Position numbers and translations under genes: made by a program. From assembly GCF_028682175.1 (NCBI RefSeq), contig NZ_JANHKS010000004.1, positions 62,001-126,000 on the forward strand: a stretch of 64,000 nt of DNA, in the 5' to 3' direction. The notes beneath the pieces were generated by a model, which saw nothing but the letters and a program-made list of their open reading frames with translations, ran no database searches and was not told the origin of the DNA. Origin of the DNA: Pseudomonas putida (GTDB lineage Bacteria > Pseudomonadota > Gammaproteobacteria > Pseudomonadales > Pseudomonadaceae). Positions 10,582 through 20,432 of this stretch are shown here, in pieces. How positions within the stretch are numbered: position 1 is the stretch's first letter; each line of letters starts with the position of its first letter.

Positions 10582-11369
10582 GTAAATCCTCCGCCAGTTC
10601 TTCAAAATCAGCGCGCACGAAGACCGCGTGCGCCACTGTGATCAGGGTGCTCGTTATAGGTATGAGGCGGGCGCAATGAAGGCCCAGGCAATAGAACTGT
10701 GAATAGTGACCGCTCCATGGATTACTGCTGTTACATCCGTGTCGAGGATTAGGCTGATCCCGAACTGTGGTTAAGACGATAGAAGGTTATTTATGAAAAT
10801 TCCGTTTAGTGGGCGTTGGTTTTTCATCCAGAATCCATTTTTTTGCGAAGTATTTCTCAACTGTGCCGAGTGAAATGGAAAAGTCATAAAAACAGGCTAT
10901 TCTTTTACGCCGCTTTTCTTGAGGGCACGGTTTATCTGGCCTGCAAGCTTTCAGGGCGCGGTTTCGAAAGGGCGTTGGAATGCGCTCGGGCCTCTTTCGG
11001 TTATGCGATTGAGCCTACGCCGATGAAGCTGAACGAAAACTGAAAATGCGTCGAAATAACAAAGCCGTTACAGAGAGGATCGCAAAGTAATACAGATGAG
11101 CGGAGTGTATCGCTTGGCCTCACACTACTTGTTACGGTGCAACATAAAGTTGAAAAGTTGCCGGCTGGCGTTAGGCGAATCGATGTAAGCCGGATTTCCC
11201 CTGATGCCCGCCCGGGTAGCCGCCATTCGCCCTGAACGCGCGCAACCCTGCGTCACGAAAGATAATTGTTCTTGGAATACGCCTCCAAACGCGAAAGAAT
11301 GGCCGCATGACGCGTGCGCATGATCCGCACGATACGACGTGCCGAACGCCTCACGTGGAGGACGCAAAT
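10582..11369. other. long intergenic region between arnB and the KaiC-like gene
   Basis: A 788-bp divergent gap, unusually long for this window and more AT-rich than its flanks. It must hold the arn promoter (minus strand) and the promoter of the KaiC-like gene (plus strand). Two GGTTA words 16 bp apart (10769 and 10785) do not match the 11-bp periodicity expected of PhoP or PmrA boxes. Apart from the small reading frame at 10793-10873, I see no supported gene; longer frames here start with TTG and lack ribosome sites. Confidence 0.6.
10793..10873 (+). CDS. possible 26-residue small ORF upstream of arn, unknown
   Basis: An ATG at 10793 is preceded by AGAAGG (10781-10786) with 6-bp spacing, and opens a 26-codon frame rich in aromatic residues (MKIPFSGRWFFIQNPFF, ending in Glu). 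It could encode a small membrane-active peptide or be part of a leader, or be fortuitous in an AT-rich intergenic stretch. No function is assigned. Confidence 0.3.
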   Translation: MKIPFSGRWFFIQNPFFCEVFLNCAE

Positions 11370-12791
11370 TTGAATCAGCTAAAACGCCTTCAGAGCGGGA
11401 TTGAAGGGCTGGATGAGCTGTTGAAAGGAGGGTTCGTCGCAGGGTCCTCGTACATCATTCAGGGGCGCCCTGGATCGGGCAAGACGATCCTGGCGAACCA
11501 GATAGGCTTCAACCATGCCCGCAACGGCGGGCGAGTGCTGTTTGCAACCTTGCTGGCCGAGCCCCACGAGCGCCTGTTCCAGTTCCTGTCGACCTTGAGT
11601 TTCTTCGACAAGGACAAGGTCGGTGATCAGATCCAGTTCGTCAGTGCCTTCGACACCATGGAAAACGACGGTCTGGACGAGGTGGTCAAGCTGCTGCGGC
11701 GCGAGATCGTGCGGCAGAAGTCCACGGTGCTGATTCTCGACGGCCTGCTCAACGCCCGCTCCCGGGCCGACTCGCCGCTGAACACCAAGCGTTTCATCTC
11801 CGATCTGCAGGGGCATGCCGCCTTCGCCGGCTGCACGGTGTTTTTCCTCACAAGTTCGCAACTGGACGACGGCAGCCCCGAGCACACCATGGTCGACGGC
11901 GTGCTGGAACTGGGCGAAGAGCTGGTCGGCGGCAGGGCGGTGCGCCGCATCAAGATGCGCAAGACCCGCGGCAGCGGCGCAATTTCCGGCGCCCATGAAT
12001 GCGAAATCACCGAAGACGGCCTGGTGGTCTACCCACGGCTGGAAAGCACGGTCACCCACTCGGGGATTCGCGACAGCGAGACCTTTTCGATGGTCTCCAG
12101 TGGCCTGATCTCCCTGGACCCGCTGATCGGCGGCGGGCTGATGACTTCTTCGGTATCGCTGCTGGTCGGGCCATCGGGCTCAGGCAAGACCTCTTTCGGC
12201 ATCAGCTTCCTGGGGCAGTCGACGCTTGAGGAGCCGGGGCTGTATTTCGGCTTCTATGAGTCGCCCCAGCGCCTGCGCATGAAGGCCGCCTCGCTGGGTG
12301 TGGACTTCAAGGCCCTGGAAGACAGCGGGGCTCTGTCGATCGTCTGGAAATCCATCACCACCGAGCCGATCGACAAGATCGCACTGGACCTGCTGCGCAC
12401 CGTGGAAGCGAAGTCGGTCAAGCGCGTGTTCATCGACAGCCTGGCGGGCATGGCTCGCGCGGCCGCCGACAAGTCCCGGGTGCTGGACCTGTACACGGCG
12501 CTGATGAACGAGCTGCGGGCCCGGGACGTCACCGTCGTCGCCTCCTGGGAAGTGCTGACGTTGCTGGGTTCGGAGATCGATGCCCCGGCCCCGGACCTCT
12601 CGTGCATCGTCGATAACCTGATGCTCCTGCGTTTCGTTCAGACATCGCGTGAACTTAAGCGCCAGCTTTCCATTCTTAAAATCAGGGACAATCCCTACGA
12701 CCCCGCGTTGCTTGAAGTCACCGTCGGTACGCGAGGCCTGGACGTGAAGAAGGTTGATACCCATGCCCTTGGCGATAGCACAAACGCGTAA
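11370..12791 (+). CDS. KaiC-like double RecA-domain ATPase
   Basis: A 473-residue protein with two tandem KaiC/RecA domains. Walker A motifs are GRPGSGKT (residues 32-39) and GPSGSGKT (267-274); Walker B of the first domain is VLILDG (120-125). Cyanobacterial KaiC has adjacent Ser-Thr autophosphorylation sites; the equivalent segment here reads DLSCIVDN, keeping the serine (Ser411) but with cysteine for the threonine (my alignment by eye). No kaiA or kaiB is nearby, so a signalling switch is more likely than a clock. The start is TTG 11370, with GGAGGA at 11357-11362; the upstream ATG at 11307 has no such site. It is followed after 51 bp by a response regulator and then a hybrid kinase, suggesting one signalling operon. 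Confidence 0.85.
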   Translation: MNQLKRLQSGIEGLDELLKGGFVAGSSYIIQGRPGSGKTILANQIGFNHARNGGRVLFATLLAEPHERLFQFLSTLSFFDKDKVGDQIQFVSAFDTMENDGLDEVVKLLRREIVRQKSTVLILDGLLNARSRADSPLNTKRFISDLQGHAAFAGCTVFFLTSSQLDDGSPEHTMVDGVLELGEELVGGRAVRRIKMRKTRGSGAISGAHECEITEDGLVVYPRLESTVTHSGIRDSETFSMVSSGLISLDPLIGGGLMTSSVSLLVGPSGSGKTSFGISFLGQSTLEEPGLYFGFYESPQRLRMKAASLGVDFKALEDSGALSIVWKSITTEPIDKIALDLLRTVEAKSVKRVFIDSLAGMARAAADKSRVLDLYTALMNELRARDVTVVASWEVLTLLGSEIDAPAPDLSCIVDNLMLLRFVQTSRELKRQLSILKIRDNPYDPALLEVTVGTRGLDVKKVDTHALGDSTNA

Positions 12792-12842
12792 CCGTCGCGC
12801 TCGCCAGCACGCTCGTCACCGATTGAGCGGAAAGAGGGCGCC

Positions 12843-13217
12843 ATGACCACGATATTGATTGTCGATGACGAGTACCTGATTGCCGATATCCTGAGCTTCG
12901 CGCTGGAGGATGTCGGCTATCTGACCGTGACGGCAGGCAGCGGCGCGAGAGCGTTGAGTATCCTGGAGCGGGAACAGCCGCAGCTGATCATCACCGATTA
13001 CATGATGCCGGGCATGAACGGCATCGAGCTGGCCGAACAGGTGCGCAAGCACGAGAAACTCGGGTCGCTGCCGATCATGCTGATGAGCGGTGCCCAGGGC
13101 CATCTGGGTGTCGCCCGGCCTGACCTGTTCGTGGAAGTGTTCGACAAGCCGTTCGATATACAGGCGGTTCTGGCCAGCATCGCGGCGCTGGTCAAGCCTG
13201 ACGGTCACAAGAACTGA
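12843..13217 (+). CDS. single-domain response regulator (CheY-like receiver)
   Basis: A 124-residue stand-alone receiver. Acidic pocket residues are Asp8/Asp9, the phospho-acceptor is Asp52 (IITDYMMPGMNG), the switch Ser is Ser82, and the conserved Lys is Lys102 (FDKPFD). There is no output domain, so it must act by protein contact or phosphotransfer. GGAAAGAGG upstream provides a ribosome site. Lying between the KaiC-like ATPase and the hybrid kinase, it probably links the two. Confidence 0.92.
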   Translation: MTTILIVDDEYLIADILSFALEDVGYLTVTAGSGARALSILEREQPQLIITDYMMPGMNGIELAEQVRKHEKLGSLPIMLMSGAQGHLGVARPDLFVEVFDKPFDIQAVLASIAALVKPDGHKN

Positions 13218-13283
13218 TCCCGGAGCGGTCCGGGATCAGGCCAACCTACCGAACACGCGCCATTCCCGTTGTCCGAGGCCGAC

Positions 13284-15203
13284 ATGCAGCAAGCCGAGTC
13301 ACCCGTACTGGTTTCTCAAGAGGACCGCTATCGCCTGCTGGTCGATGCGGTCTTCGATTATGCGATCTACATGATCGACACCGACGGCCTGGTGCGCAGC
13401 TGGAATTCCGGCGCACGACGCATCAAGCAATACGACGAGTCCGAGATCCTGGGGCGTTCGTTTTCCCTGTTCTACACCGATGAAGACCGCCAGGCCGGCA
13501 TGCCCGGGCGGGCGCTGGGGATCGCTGCCAGTTCGGGGCGGTTCGAGGGCGAGGGCTGGCGCGTGCGCAAGGATGGCACCCGGCTGTGGGCGTCGGTGGT
13601 CATCGACCCTATCTACCAGGACGGCGCGCTGATCGGCTTCGCCAAGGTCACCCGTGACCTCACCGAACGCCGGGCGGCGCAGGAGGCACTGCGCCACAGC
13701 GAGCAGCAATTCAGCCTGCTGGTACAGGGCGTGACCGACTATGCGCTGTACATGCTCGACCCCACGGGCATCATCACCACCTGGAACGCCGGTGCGCAGC
13801 GGATCAAGGGCTATGAGCCGATCGAAGTGATTGGCCAGCACTTTTCGCTGTTTTTCGAGCCTGCCGACGCCGAGGCCGGCATGCCCCAGCGCTCGCTGGA
13901 CATCGCCGAGCGCGAAGGGCGCTACGAAGGCCAGGGCTGGCGGGTGCGCAAGGACGGCACGCGGTTTCTGGTGCACGTGGTCATCGACCCGATTCGCAAC
14001 GATGCCGGCCAGATCATCGGTTTTGCCAAGATCACCCGGGATATCACCGACAGCGTCCAGGCCCAGACCGCGCTCAAGGAAGCCCGCGAAGCCCTGTACC
14101 AGGCGCAGAAGATGGAATCCATCGGTCAGCTTACCGGCGGCATCGCCCACGACTTCAATAACCTGCTGACGGTGATCCTCGGCAGCCTGGGCATCGTCAA
14201 GAAACGCCTGGGCGAGGATCCCAAGAGCCATTCGCTGCTGGACAACGCCATGGCAGCGGCCCATCGCGGCTCATCGTTGACCCAGCGCATGCTGGCGTTC
14301 GCCCGCCGTCAGGAGCTGGACCCCAAGCCCGTGGACGTGGTCGCGCTGGTGCGTGGCATGTCGCAACTGCTGGGCAGCTCCCTGGGGCCGCGCATCAGTG
14401 TGGAAACCCGTTTCCCGCTGATGCTGCGCCCGGTGTTCGTCGATGCCGGGCAACTGGAGATGGCGATCATGAACCTCATGATCAACGCCCGCGACGCCAT
14501 GCCCGACGGTGGACAGATCACCGTATCCGCAAACGAGGCCGTCCTTGAGCCAACTGCTGCGTGTGCCGATCCGTTCGTCTGCATCTCGGTCACCGACACC
14601 GGTACCGGGATGGAACCGGCCGTGCTGCAACGGGCCATGGAGCCGTTCTTCACCACCAAAGGGCTGGGCAAGGGCACGGGGCTCGGGTTGTCGATGATCC
14701 ACGGGCTGGCGGCGCAATCCGGTGGCAAACTGGTGCTGAGCAGCGAACCGGGCAAGGGCACCACGGCGCAACTGTGGCTGCCGATTTCCACCATCGTGCT
14801 GGGGCAGGGCGGGAGCGGGGCGCCCGCGCCGGACGAAACCGCCGAGGCGTCACGCAGCCTCAAGGTGTTGCTGGTGGACGATGACCCGTTGGTGCTGTTG
14901 AGCACCCGGGCCATGATCGAAGACCTCGGGCATCAGGCCATGGCCGCAGGCGACGGTGCAGAGGCGCTGGCGCTGATCCGGCAAGAGCACGATTTCGACC
15001 TGGTCATCACCGATCAAGTCATGCCCGGCATGAGCGGCTCGGAACTGGCCGCGCAGATCAGTGAGCTGTTTCCGGCGCTGGCCATCGTCATCTGCTCGGC
15101 ATTCACCGACACACCGCCGGCATCGGCTGCCGGGTTCTCGCGTCTTCCCAAGCCGTTCAGCCAGGCGGAACTGGCCAGGTCCATCGCCCAACTGCGCAGT
15201 TAG
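13284..15203 (+). CDS. PAS-PAS hybrid sensor histidine kinase with receiver domain
   Basis: A 639-residue soluble kinase. Two very similar PAS domains lie in tandem (about residues 10-135 and 140-265), sharing WRVRKDGTR and FAK(V/I)TRD motifs. They are followed by HisKA (phospho-His in [11 protein letters not shown]), a HATPase domain ([26 protein letters not shown]) and a C-terminal receiver with phospho-Asp in VITDQVMPG. No membrane helix is visible, so it senses a cytosolic cue, perhaps through PAS-bound cofactors. The start is ATG 13284 with GAGG at 13275; TTG 13269 is less likely. The stop overlaps the convergent chemoreceptor stop by 4 bp. Confidence 0.92.
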   Translation: MQQAESPVLVSQEDRYRLLVDAVFDYAIYMIDTDGLVRSWNSGARRIKQYDESEILGRSFSLFYTDEDRQAGMPGRALGIAASSGRFEGEGWRVRKDGTRLWASVVIDPIYQDGALIGFAKVTRDLTERRAAQEALRHSEQQFSLLVQGVTDYALYMLDPTGIITTWNAGAQRIKGYEPIEVIGQHFSLFFEPADAEAGMPQRSLDIAEREGRYEGQGWRVRKDGTRFLVHVVIDPIRNDAGQIIGFAKITRDITDSVQAQTALKEAREALYQAQKMESIGQLTGGIAHDFNNLLTVILGSLGIVKKRLGEDPKSHSLLDNAMAAAHRGSSLTQRMLAFARRQELDPKPVDVVALVRGMSQLLGSSLGPRISVETRFPLMLRPVFVDAGQLEMAIMNLMINARDAMPDGGQITVSANEAVLEPTAACADPFVCISVTDTGTGMEPAVLQRAMEPFFTTKGLGKGTGLGLSMIHGLAAQSGGKLVLSSEPGKGTTAQLWLPISTIVLGQGGSGAPAPDETAEASRSLKVLLVDDDPLVLLSTRAMIEDLGHQAMAAGDGAEALALIRQEHDFDLVITDQVMPGMSGSELAAQISELFPALAIVICSAFTDTPPASAAGFSRLPKPFSQAELARSIAQLRS

Positions 15204-16765
15204 CGGTTAAAACGCTCGGCCAGGCTGTGCAGATACTGCGCCATCTGCTCGAGCTCGCGGCTGATGGTCGAGCCTTGCTGCGCCTGGCCTGCGCTCTGGT
15301 CGCACAACTGGGCGATGCGGTTGATCTGCTGGTTGATGCTTTCGGCCACATGGGTTTGTTGCTCAGACGCCGAAGCCATCTGCTGGCTCATCCCGGTGAT
15401 GCGGGTGACGGCCTCGCTGATGCCACTCAGCGCCTGTTGCACCGCCTCGACGCTCGCCACGCTTTCCTGAGACATCGCCTGGCCACGGGTTGCCGTGGCC
15501 ACTGCACGGCTTGCGCCTTCACGCAGTTCACCGATGATGCCCTGAATCTGTTCGGTAGAAGTCTGCGTGCGCGAGGCCAGGGAACGCACCTCATCGGCCA
15601 CCACCGCAAAACCCCTGCCTTGCTCACCGGCGCGGGCCGCCTCGATGGCGGCGTTGAGTGCCAGCAGGTTGGTCTGTTGGGCAATGGAGTTGATGACATC
15701 CACCACGCTGCCGATGGACTGGGTTGCGCCCGCCAGTTCGCCCACCGCCTGACCGATCTCCGTCACGGAGTTGGCCATGTGCCGGATCGCCAGCAGGCTG
15801 TCATCGGCCAGCCCGCGACCTTGCTGGGCCAGGGTGTCGGCTTCCTGCGCCGCATGGGCGGTGTTCTGCACGTTGTGCGTGACTTCCTGAATGGTCGCCG
15901 CCATCTGGGTGATGGCGGTGGCCGACTGATCGGTTTCGCTGCGCTGCTGATCCAGCGCCTCGGCCTGAAGCAACGACAGGCTCGCCGACTGCCCGGCACG
16001 TTGCTTGACACCTTCTCCGGCGTCGGCAAGCCGGGTCAAGGCCGCCTGCAACCGCGCTTCTTCGCTGATCATCGCCAGATCCAGTTGCGCCTGGGGCCCG
16101 CGGTTGTCGCTGTAGGTCAGGGCGATCAAGGGGTCAGTGAAGGCTTTGGGGTGATCGTTGAGGATGGTCTGCAAGGACTTGCTCTGGCGCATTTCCAGCA
16201 CGGCGCTCAGGGCGATCAGCGTCAACAGCATCACCACCAGTTCGACGTGGTCCGAGAGCAGGTAATTCGAGAAGCCGAGCACCACCGCAGCGATGAGCAA
16301 CGGCAACTGGCGCAGCAGGTGAAAACGCACCGTGCTCGCCCTGGAGACAGCGGCCTTGCCGTCACGCAACCGGGCGTACAGGGCCTGGGCGCGGCGCACC
16401 TGATCGCGGGTAGGCAAGGAGCGAACCGATTCGAAACCTGCGATCTTGCCGTCCTCGTAGATCGCGGTGACGTAGGCACTGACCCAATAGAAGTCGCCAT
16501 TCTTGGCGCGATTTTTCACCACGCCCATCCACGGCTTGCCCTGTTTGATGGTCTCCCACATGTGGGCGAACACCGACGGCGGCATGTCCGGGTGACGAAC
16601 CAGATTGTGCGGCTGGCCGATCAGCTCTTCGCGGGTAAAACCGCTCAGGGCGACAAAGGCGTCATTGCAGTAGGTGATGCGGCTGCTCAGATCCGTGGTC
16701 GAGATCAGGCGTTCATGTGCAGCGAAAGTCCTTTCCTGCTGTGTAACCGGCATATTCAAACGCAT
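15200..16765 (-). CDS. PAS-containing methyl-accepting chemotaxis protein, Aer-like
   Basis: A 521-residue chemoreceptor without a large periplasmic domain. The N-terminal PAS domain (about 15-120) has the Aer hallmarks [17 protein letters not shown] and [14 protein letters not shown], which in Aer bind FAD and report redox or oxygen. A hydrophobic hairpin at about 153-191 anchors it. The signalling domain carries the conserved hairpin tip ([34 protein letters not shown], read in two halves) that contacts CheA/CheW. It likely drives aerotaxis. No che genes are adjacent. Confidence 0.92.
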   Translation of the reverse strand: MRLNMPVTQQERTFAAHERLISTTDLSSRITYCNDAFVALSGFTREELIGQPHNLVRHPDMPPSVFAHMWETIKQGKPWMGVVKNRAKNGDFYWVSAYVTAIYEDGKIAGFESVRSLPTRDQVRRAQALYARLRDGKAAVSRASTVRFHLLRQLPLLIAAVVLGFSNYLLSDHVELVVMLLTLIALSAVLEMRQSKSLQTILNDHPKAFTDPLIALTYSDNRGPQAQLDLAMISEEARLQAALTRLADAGEGVKQRAGQSASLSLLQAEALDQQRSETDQSATAITQMAATIQEVTHNVQNTAHAAQEADTLAQQGRGLADDSLLAIRHMANSVTEIGQAVGELAGATQSIGSVVDVINSIAQQTNLLALNAAIEAARAGEQGRGFAVVADEVRSLASRTQTSTEQIQGIIGELREGASRAVATATRGQAMSQESVASVEAVQQALSGISEAVTRITGMSQQMASASEQQTHVAESINQQINRIAQLCDQSAGQAQQGSTISRELEQMAQYLHSLAERFNR

Positions 16766-16887
16766 AAGACCGTGTCATCCCTGATAGCTGAACAGTGCGT
16801 GCTGATAGGTGTAGCACAACATTGATCGGTGAGCGCAAACAGGCGGCGGGGCGGGCTTAGCGTTGGGAAATGAAGCAAAAAACGCGC

Positions 16888-16920
16888 AGAAAAAAAGCCC
16901 GCTGGGGAAGACGGGCTTTA
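16888..16920 (-). terminator. rho-independent terminator after the GntR gene
   Basis: On the minus strand TAAAGCCCG, a short loop region and CGGGCTTT form a GC-rich hairpin followed by a run of seven T. It lies downstream of the GntR gene (stop at 17037), in the 270-bp gap before the chemoreceptor start, and ends the regulator's transcript. Confidence 0.85.
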
Positions 16921-17036
16921 AAGAGGATCAAAAGGAGTGGGTTCAGACTGGACCCTCGGACGTGAAGATTGTGTGAAAACCAATGTATAACTAATTCTCA
17001 TTTGGAAAATGACGACGAACGGTCATTTCCGGTCTT

Positions 17037-17813
17037 TTAGCTCCCCCGCGAGCCTGGATTTTGCCAGAAAGCAGGGTCCGCGCTTTTCAGCCGCTCGACG
17101 GCGTTGTGGATGTGAGTGAGGGCGGCGAAGCGCGCGGCGTTGGGGTCGCTGGCGGCGATTGCGTCGTAGATCGCCACGTGCTCGATGCGCACGGTTCTGG
17201 CCAGTTCGCTGCGTCGCTCTTCGTTGGAGCGGGTGATGCGGATTGCTTCCTTGATGAACTGGGCGATGAAGTCGTGCAGCGACGGGAACAGCGGGTTGCC
17301 CGTGGCGTGGGAGATCGACAGGTGAAACGCCAGGTCCTCCTCGACGCCGTCACGGCCGGCCTGTTCTGCCTCGTCGATGGCTTTGAGGGCGCGCTCGATG
17401 GCTTCAAGCCCGGCAGGGGTGTGACGCTGTGCCGCCAGTGACGCCGCTTCGCCTTCGATGCCGCGACGCAGTTCGGTCACCCGCAACACCGCCTCGATAG
17501 AGCCGCTCACGTCCAGATCGATGGTGAAGGCCTTGATGTGCGCGCCTTCCGACACCACGGTGCCGCTGCCCTGGCGCACTTCGACCAGGCCTGCGGACTT
17601 GAGTCGGGAAATCGCCTCGCGCACCACCGTGCGACTCACGCCATAGCGCTCGCACAGCACCGGTTCCGTCGGCAGTCGCGAGCCGGGCAGGGCCTCGCCG
17701 CTGGCGATATGGGCTTTCAGCGCCGCCGTCACCTGATCGGCCAAGGTGCCTTTGGATGCGTCCTTGAGGGCCGGCGCGAGCGGGGGCAGAGAAAAAGGGT
17801 CGACGTGAGCCAT
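17037..17813 (-). CDS. GntR-family regulator, FadR subfamily (FCD domain)
   Basis: A 258-residue regulator. The N-terminal winged helix (about residues 20-85) includes GSRLPTEPVLCERYGVSRTVVREAISRLKSAGLVEVRQGSGTVV (quoted here only as the span), the classic GntR pattern; the C-terminal all-helical FCD domain binds a small acid ligand. It is divergent from the sugar-acid transporter at 17979, which it probably represses. The start is ATG 17813 (GAGAT upstream); the longer frame opens with TTG. Confidence 0.88.
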   Translation of the reverse strand: MAHVDPFSLPPLAPALKDASKGTLADQVTAALKAHIASGEALPGSRLPTEPVLCERYGVSRTVVREAISRLKSAGLVEVRQGSGTVVSEGAHIKAFTIDLDVSGSIEAVLRVTELRRGIEGEAASLAAQRHTPAGLEAIERALKAIDEAEQAGRDGVEEDLAFHLSISHATGNPLFPSLHDFIAQFIKEAIRITRSNEERRSELARTVRIEHVAIYDAIAASDPNAARFAALTHIHNAVERLKSADPAFWQNPGSRGS

Positions 17814-17978
17814 AGCGATCTCATGCTTCAAATCAGCGCACGTTACTGCATTTCGGTCCCAGCGTCCCGCATCAACCGCTTGTTGAATTCGTATGACGTA
17901 TTATGTTACTTATTTCGTCGCGCACCGTTCTACCCCCAAAAATCACCCCCACTACAAAAACAACGGGATGGGAAAGAC

Positions 17979-19289
17979 ATGAGTGAATCATTGACTCAGG
18001 ACCTGATAGGCTCCTCGGCCGTCGTGTCGGAAGACGCGGCCTACCGCAAGGCCGCCTGGCGGATTCTGCCGCTGCTGTTGCTGTGCTACCTGGTGGCCTA
18101 TCTGGACCGGGTGAACGTCGGGTTTGCCAAGCTGCAAATGTCCGATGACCTGCATTTCTCCGAAGCGGTGTACGGCCTGGGCGCCGGCATCTTCTTCATT
18201 GCCTACTTCCTCGTGGAAATCCCCAGCAACCTGATCCTGCACCGGGTCGGCGCACGCCTGTGGATCGCCCGGATCATGATCAGCTGGGGCGTGATTTCCT
18301 CGTGCATGGCTTTCGTCACCACGCCGATGTCCTTTTACATCATGCGTTTCCTGCTGGGCCTGGCCGAGGCGGGGTTCTATCCGGGCGTGATCCTGTACCT
18401 GTCGTACTGGTTCCCCACGCACCGGCGCGGAAAGATGTTCGCGCTGTTCGCCACCGCCGTGCCGCTGTCCGGCTTGATCGGCGCGCCACTCTCGGGCTGG
18501 CTGATGACGGCCTTCCATGGCGCCCACGGGTTTGCCGGCTGGCAGTGGCTGTTCTTCATCGAAGGCCTGCCATCGGTGTTCGTCGGGATCATGGTGATCT
18601 TCTGCCTCAGCGACCGGATTTCCCATGCCGGCTGGCTGAGCCAGGAAGAAAAGAACCTGTTGCAATCGCGCATCGACGCCGAAAGCCATGGCCACGAGGC
18701 GCACAGCGTGCGTGAGGTGTTCCGCCAGCCACGCATCTGGCTGCTGACCGCGATTTACTTCTGCCTGATTGCCGGTTTCTACACCGTGGGCTTCTGGCTG
18801 CCGACCCTGGTGCGTCAGGCCGGGGTGACCGATGTCCTGCAAATCGGCCTGCTCACCGCCATTCCGTATGGCGCGGCGGTGGTCACCATGCTGCTGGTCT
18901 CGCGCAACGCCGACCGGCTGCGCGAACGTCGCTGGCACCTGGCGCTGACGGCGGTGGTGGGCGGCATCGGCATGATCATTTCCGCGACCTGGAGCGACAA
19001 CTTCACCCTGTCGATGATCGGGCTGACCCTGGGGGCGATGGGTGCGCTGAGTACGCTGCCGCTGTTCTGGCCGTTGCCCACTGCGTTTCTGGGTGGCACC
19101 GCGGCCGCGGCGGGCATCGCGCTGATCAACTCCTGCGGCAACCTGGCCGGTTTCGCCTCGCCGTACCTGATGGGCTTTCTCAAGGACATGACGCAAAGCA
19201 CCACCATCGGCATGTACGTCATGGCCAGCGCGCTGTTTCTGGGCGCGGCACTGGTCTTCCGCATTCCTGCAAAACTGGTAAACCGCTGA
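17979..19289 (+). CDS. MFS transporter, anion:cation symporter (sugar-acid) family
   Basis: A 436-residue transporter with twelve predicted helices. The loop 2-3 and N-terminal signature YLDRVNVGFAKLQM is typical of the ACS family (galactonate, glucarate, tartrate and phthalate type carriers), which import carboxylates with protons. The start is ATG 17979, preceded by GGGA-type ribosome sequence. A direct repeat CGTAT-GA-CGTAT at 17890-17901 upstream may be part of the GntR operator. It is followed after 16 bp by a D-erythronate dehydrogenase-like gene, suggesting uptake of a four-carbon or similar sugar acid. Confidence 0.88.
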   Translation: MSESLTQDLIGSSAVVSEDAAYRKAAWRILPLLLLCYLVAYLDRVNVGFAKLQMSDDLHFSEAVYGLGAGIFFIAYFLVEIPSNLILHRVGARLWIARIMISWGVISSCMAFVTTPMSFYIMRFLLGLAEAGFYPGVILYLSYWFPTHRRGKMFALFATAVPLSGLIGAPLSGWLMTAFHGAHGFAGWQWLFFIEGLPSVFVGIMVIFCLSDRISHAGWLSQEEKNLLQSRIDAESHGHEAHSVREVFRQPRIWLLTAIYFCLIAGFYTVGFWLPTLVRQAGVTDVLQIGLLTAIPYGAAVVTMLLVSRNADRLRERRWHLALTAVVGGIGMIISATWSDNFTLSMIGLTLGAMGALSTLPLFWPLPTAFLGGTAAAAGIALINSCGNLAGFASPYLMGFLKDMTQSTTIGMYVMASALFLGAALVFRIPAKLVNR

Positions 19290-19305
19290 GCATTAGGAGC
19301 AACCG

Positions 19306-20286
19306 ATGAATATTCTCGTGACCGGCGCGGCCGGCTTTCTGGGCCGTCGCCTGATCGAAGCGCTGCTTGAGCGTGGCACCCTGACCGACCGTCAGGGCGT
19401 GACACAGCGCATTAGCAATATTGTGGCGTTCGATGTGGTGCCATTGGTTGGCATCGATGAATCCAGGGTGAAAGTGGTCTGCGGCGACATCGCCGACCCG
19501 CAGGTGCTCGAAGGCTTGGTCGATGCCGACACCGACAGTATTTTCCATCTGGCAGCGGTGGTTTCAAGCCAGGCCGAGCAGGACTTCGACCTGGGGATGC
19601 GCATCAACTTCAGCGCCACGCAGCAATTACTGGAGCGTGTCCGTCACCTTGGAATGTGCCCCAAGTGGGTGATGACCAGTTCTGTGGCGGTGTTTGGCGG
19701 GCAACTGCCGACGCAGGTAGAGGACGATCATGTCTGGGCGCCGCAGAGCTCCTACGGCACGCAAAAGGCCATGAACGACCTGCTGCTGGCCGACTACAGC
19801 CGCCGGGGTTTCGTCGATGGACGCAGCCTGCGCATGCCGACCATCGTGGTGCGCCCTGGCAAGCCGAACATGGCGGCGTCGAGTTTTGCCAGCGGCATCA
19901 TCCGCGAGCCGCTCAATGGACAGGAGAGCGTCTGCCCGGTGGCGCTGGACATGCCGTTGTGGCTGATGTCGCCCGCCCAGGCCATTGCCAACCTGATTCA
20001 TGGGCATGAACTCAAGGCTGAGCTGTTGACCCAGGGTCGGGTCATCAATATGCCTGGCCTGTCGATCACGGTTCAGCAGATGATCGACGCCCTGCGCCGC
20101 ACCGCAGGGGACGAGGTCGTCAGCCGTGTTCGTCATGAGCGCAACCCGGCCATCGAGCGCATCGTCGGCTCCTGGCCCGGGTCATTCACGGCCAGATACG
20201 CCAAGGATCTGGGCTTTACCGCCGACCACGACTTCGCCTCCGTGATCGGGCAATTCATCGCCGAGTATCCGCCGCAGGTGGAGTAG
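19306..20286 (+). CDS. denD: D-erythronate dehydrogenase-like NAD-dependent epimerase/dehydratase
   Basis: A 326-residue extended short-chain dehydrogenase. The Rossmann motif is GAAGFLG (residues 7-13) and the active-site Tyr/Lys pair is in SSYGTQKA. The overall pattern, including RMPTIVVRPGKPN, matches DenD, which oxidises D-erythronate at C2 in tetronate catabolism. The usual partners (a DUF1537 kinase, an OtnC-type aldolase and an isomerase) are not in the window, so the pathway may be completed elsewhere or the substrate may differ. Confidence 0.8.
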   Translation: MNILVTGAAGFLGRRLIEALLERGTLTDRQGVTQRISNIVAFDVVPLVGIDESRVKVVCGDIADPQVLEGLVDADTDSIFHLAAVVSSQAEQDFDLGMRINFSATQQLLERVRHLGMCPKWVMTSSVAVFGGQLPTQVEDDHVWAPQSSYGTQKAMNDLLLADYSRRGFVDGRSLRMPTIVVRPGKPNMAASSFASGIIREPLNGQESVCPVALDMPLWLMSPAQAIANLIHGHELKAELLTQGRVINMPGLSITVQQMIDALRRTAGDEVVSRVRHERNPAIERIVGSWPGSFTARYAKDLGFTADHDFASVIGQFIAEYPPQVE

Positions 20287-20293
20287 GGCCTGT

Positions 20294-20323
20294 GCGCAAG
20301 CGACCTGTGGATGTCGCTTGCGC
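20294..20323 (+). terminator. GC-rich hairpin after the dehydrogenase gene
   Basis: A perfect 11-bp stem GCGCAAGCGAC / GTCGCTTGCGC with an 8-nt loop starts 8 bp after the stop codon. No T run follows, so it is a weak terminator or a mRNA-stabilising stem. Confidence 0.45.
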
Positions 20324-20432
20324 GTATAGGTTCACGGCGCCCAAACGTGCTCTAATCACCCCCAATCAAGTGGGGGAGGTGCCCGGTCAAGGCGCGTCCC
20401 TCGATACCCTCGGGCTTTAACAAAGGGCTGTC

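Noticed and set aside
10769..10790. Two GGTTA words as a PhoP or PmrA box for arn
   Set aside because: Spacing of 16 bp does not match the 11-bp period of these boxes, and they lie about 190 bp from the arnB start on a region that may belong to the small ORF.
10816..11043. 75-codon frame in the arn-KaiC gap
   Set aside because: TTG start without Shine-Dalgarno, atypical composition, and no recognisable family.
16980..17005. Fur-like AT-rich sequence (ATAACTAATTCTCATTT)
   Set aside because: Only a partial match to the 19-bp Fur pattern, and no iron-related gene lies beside it.
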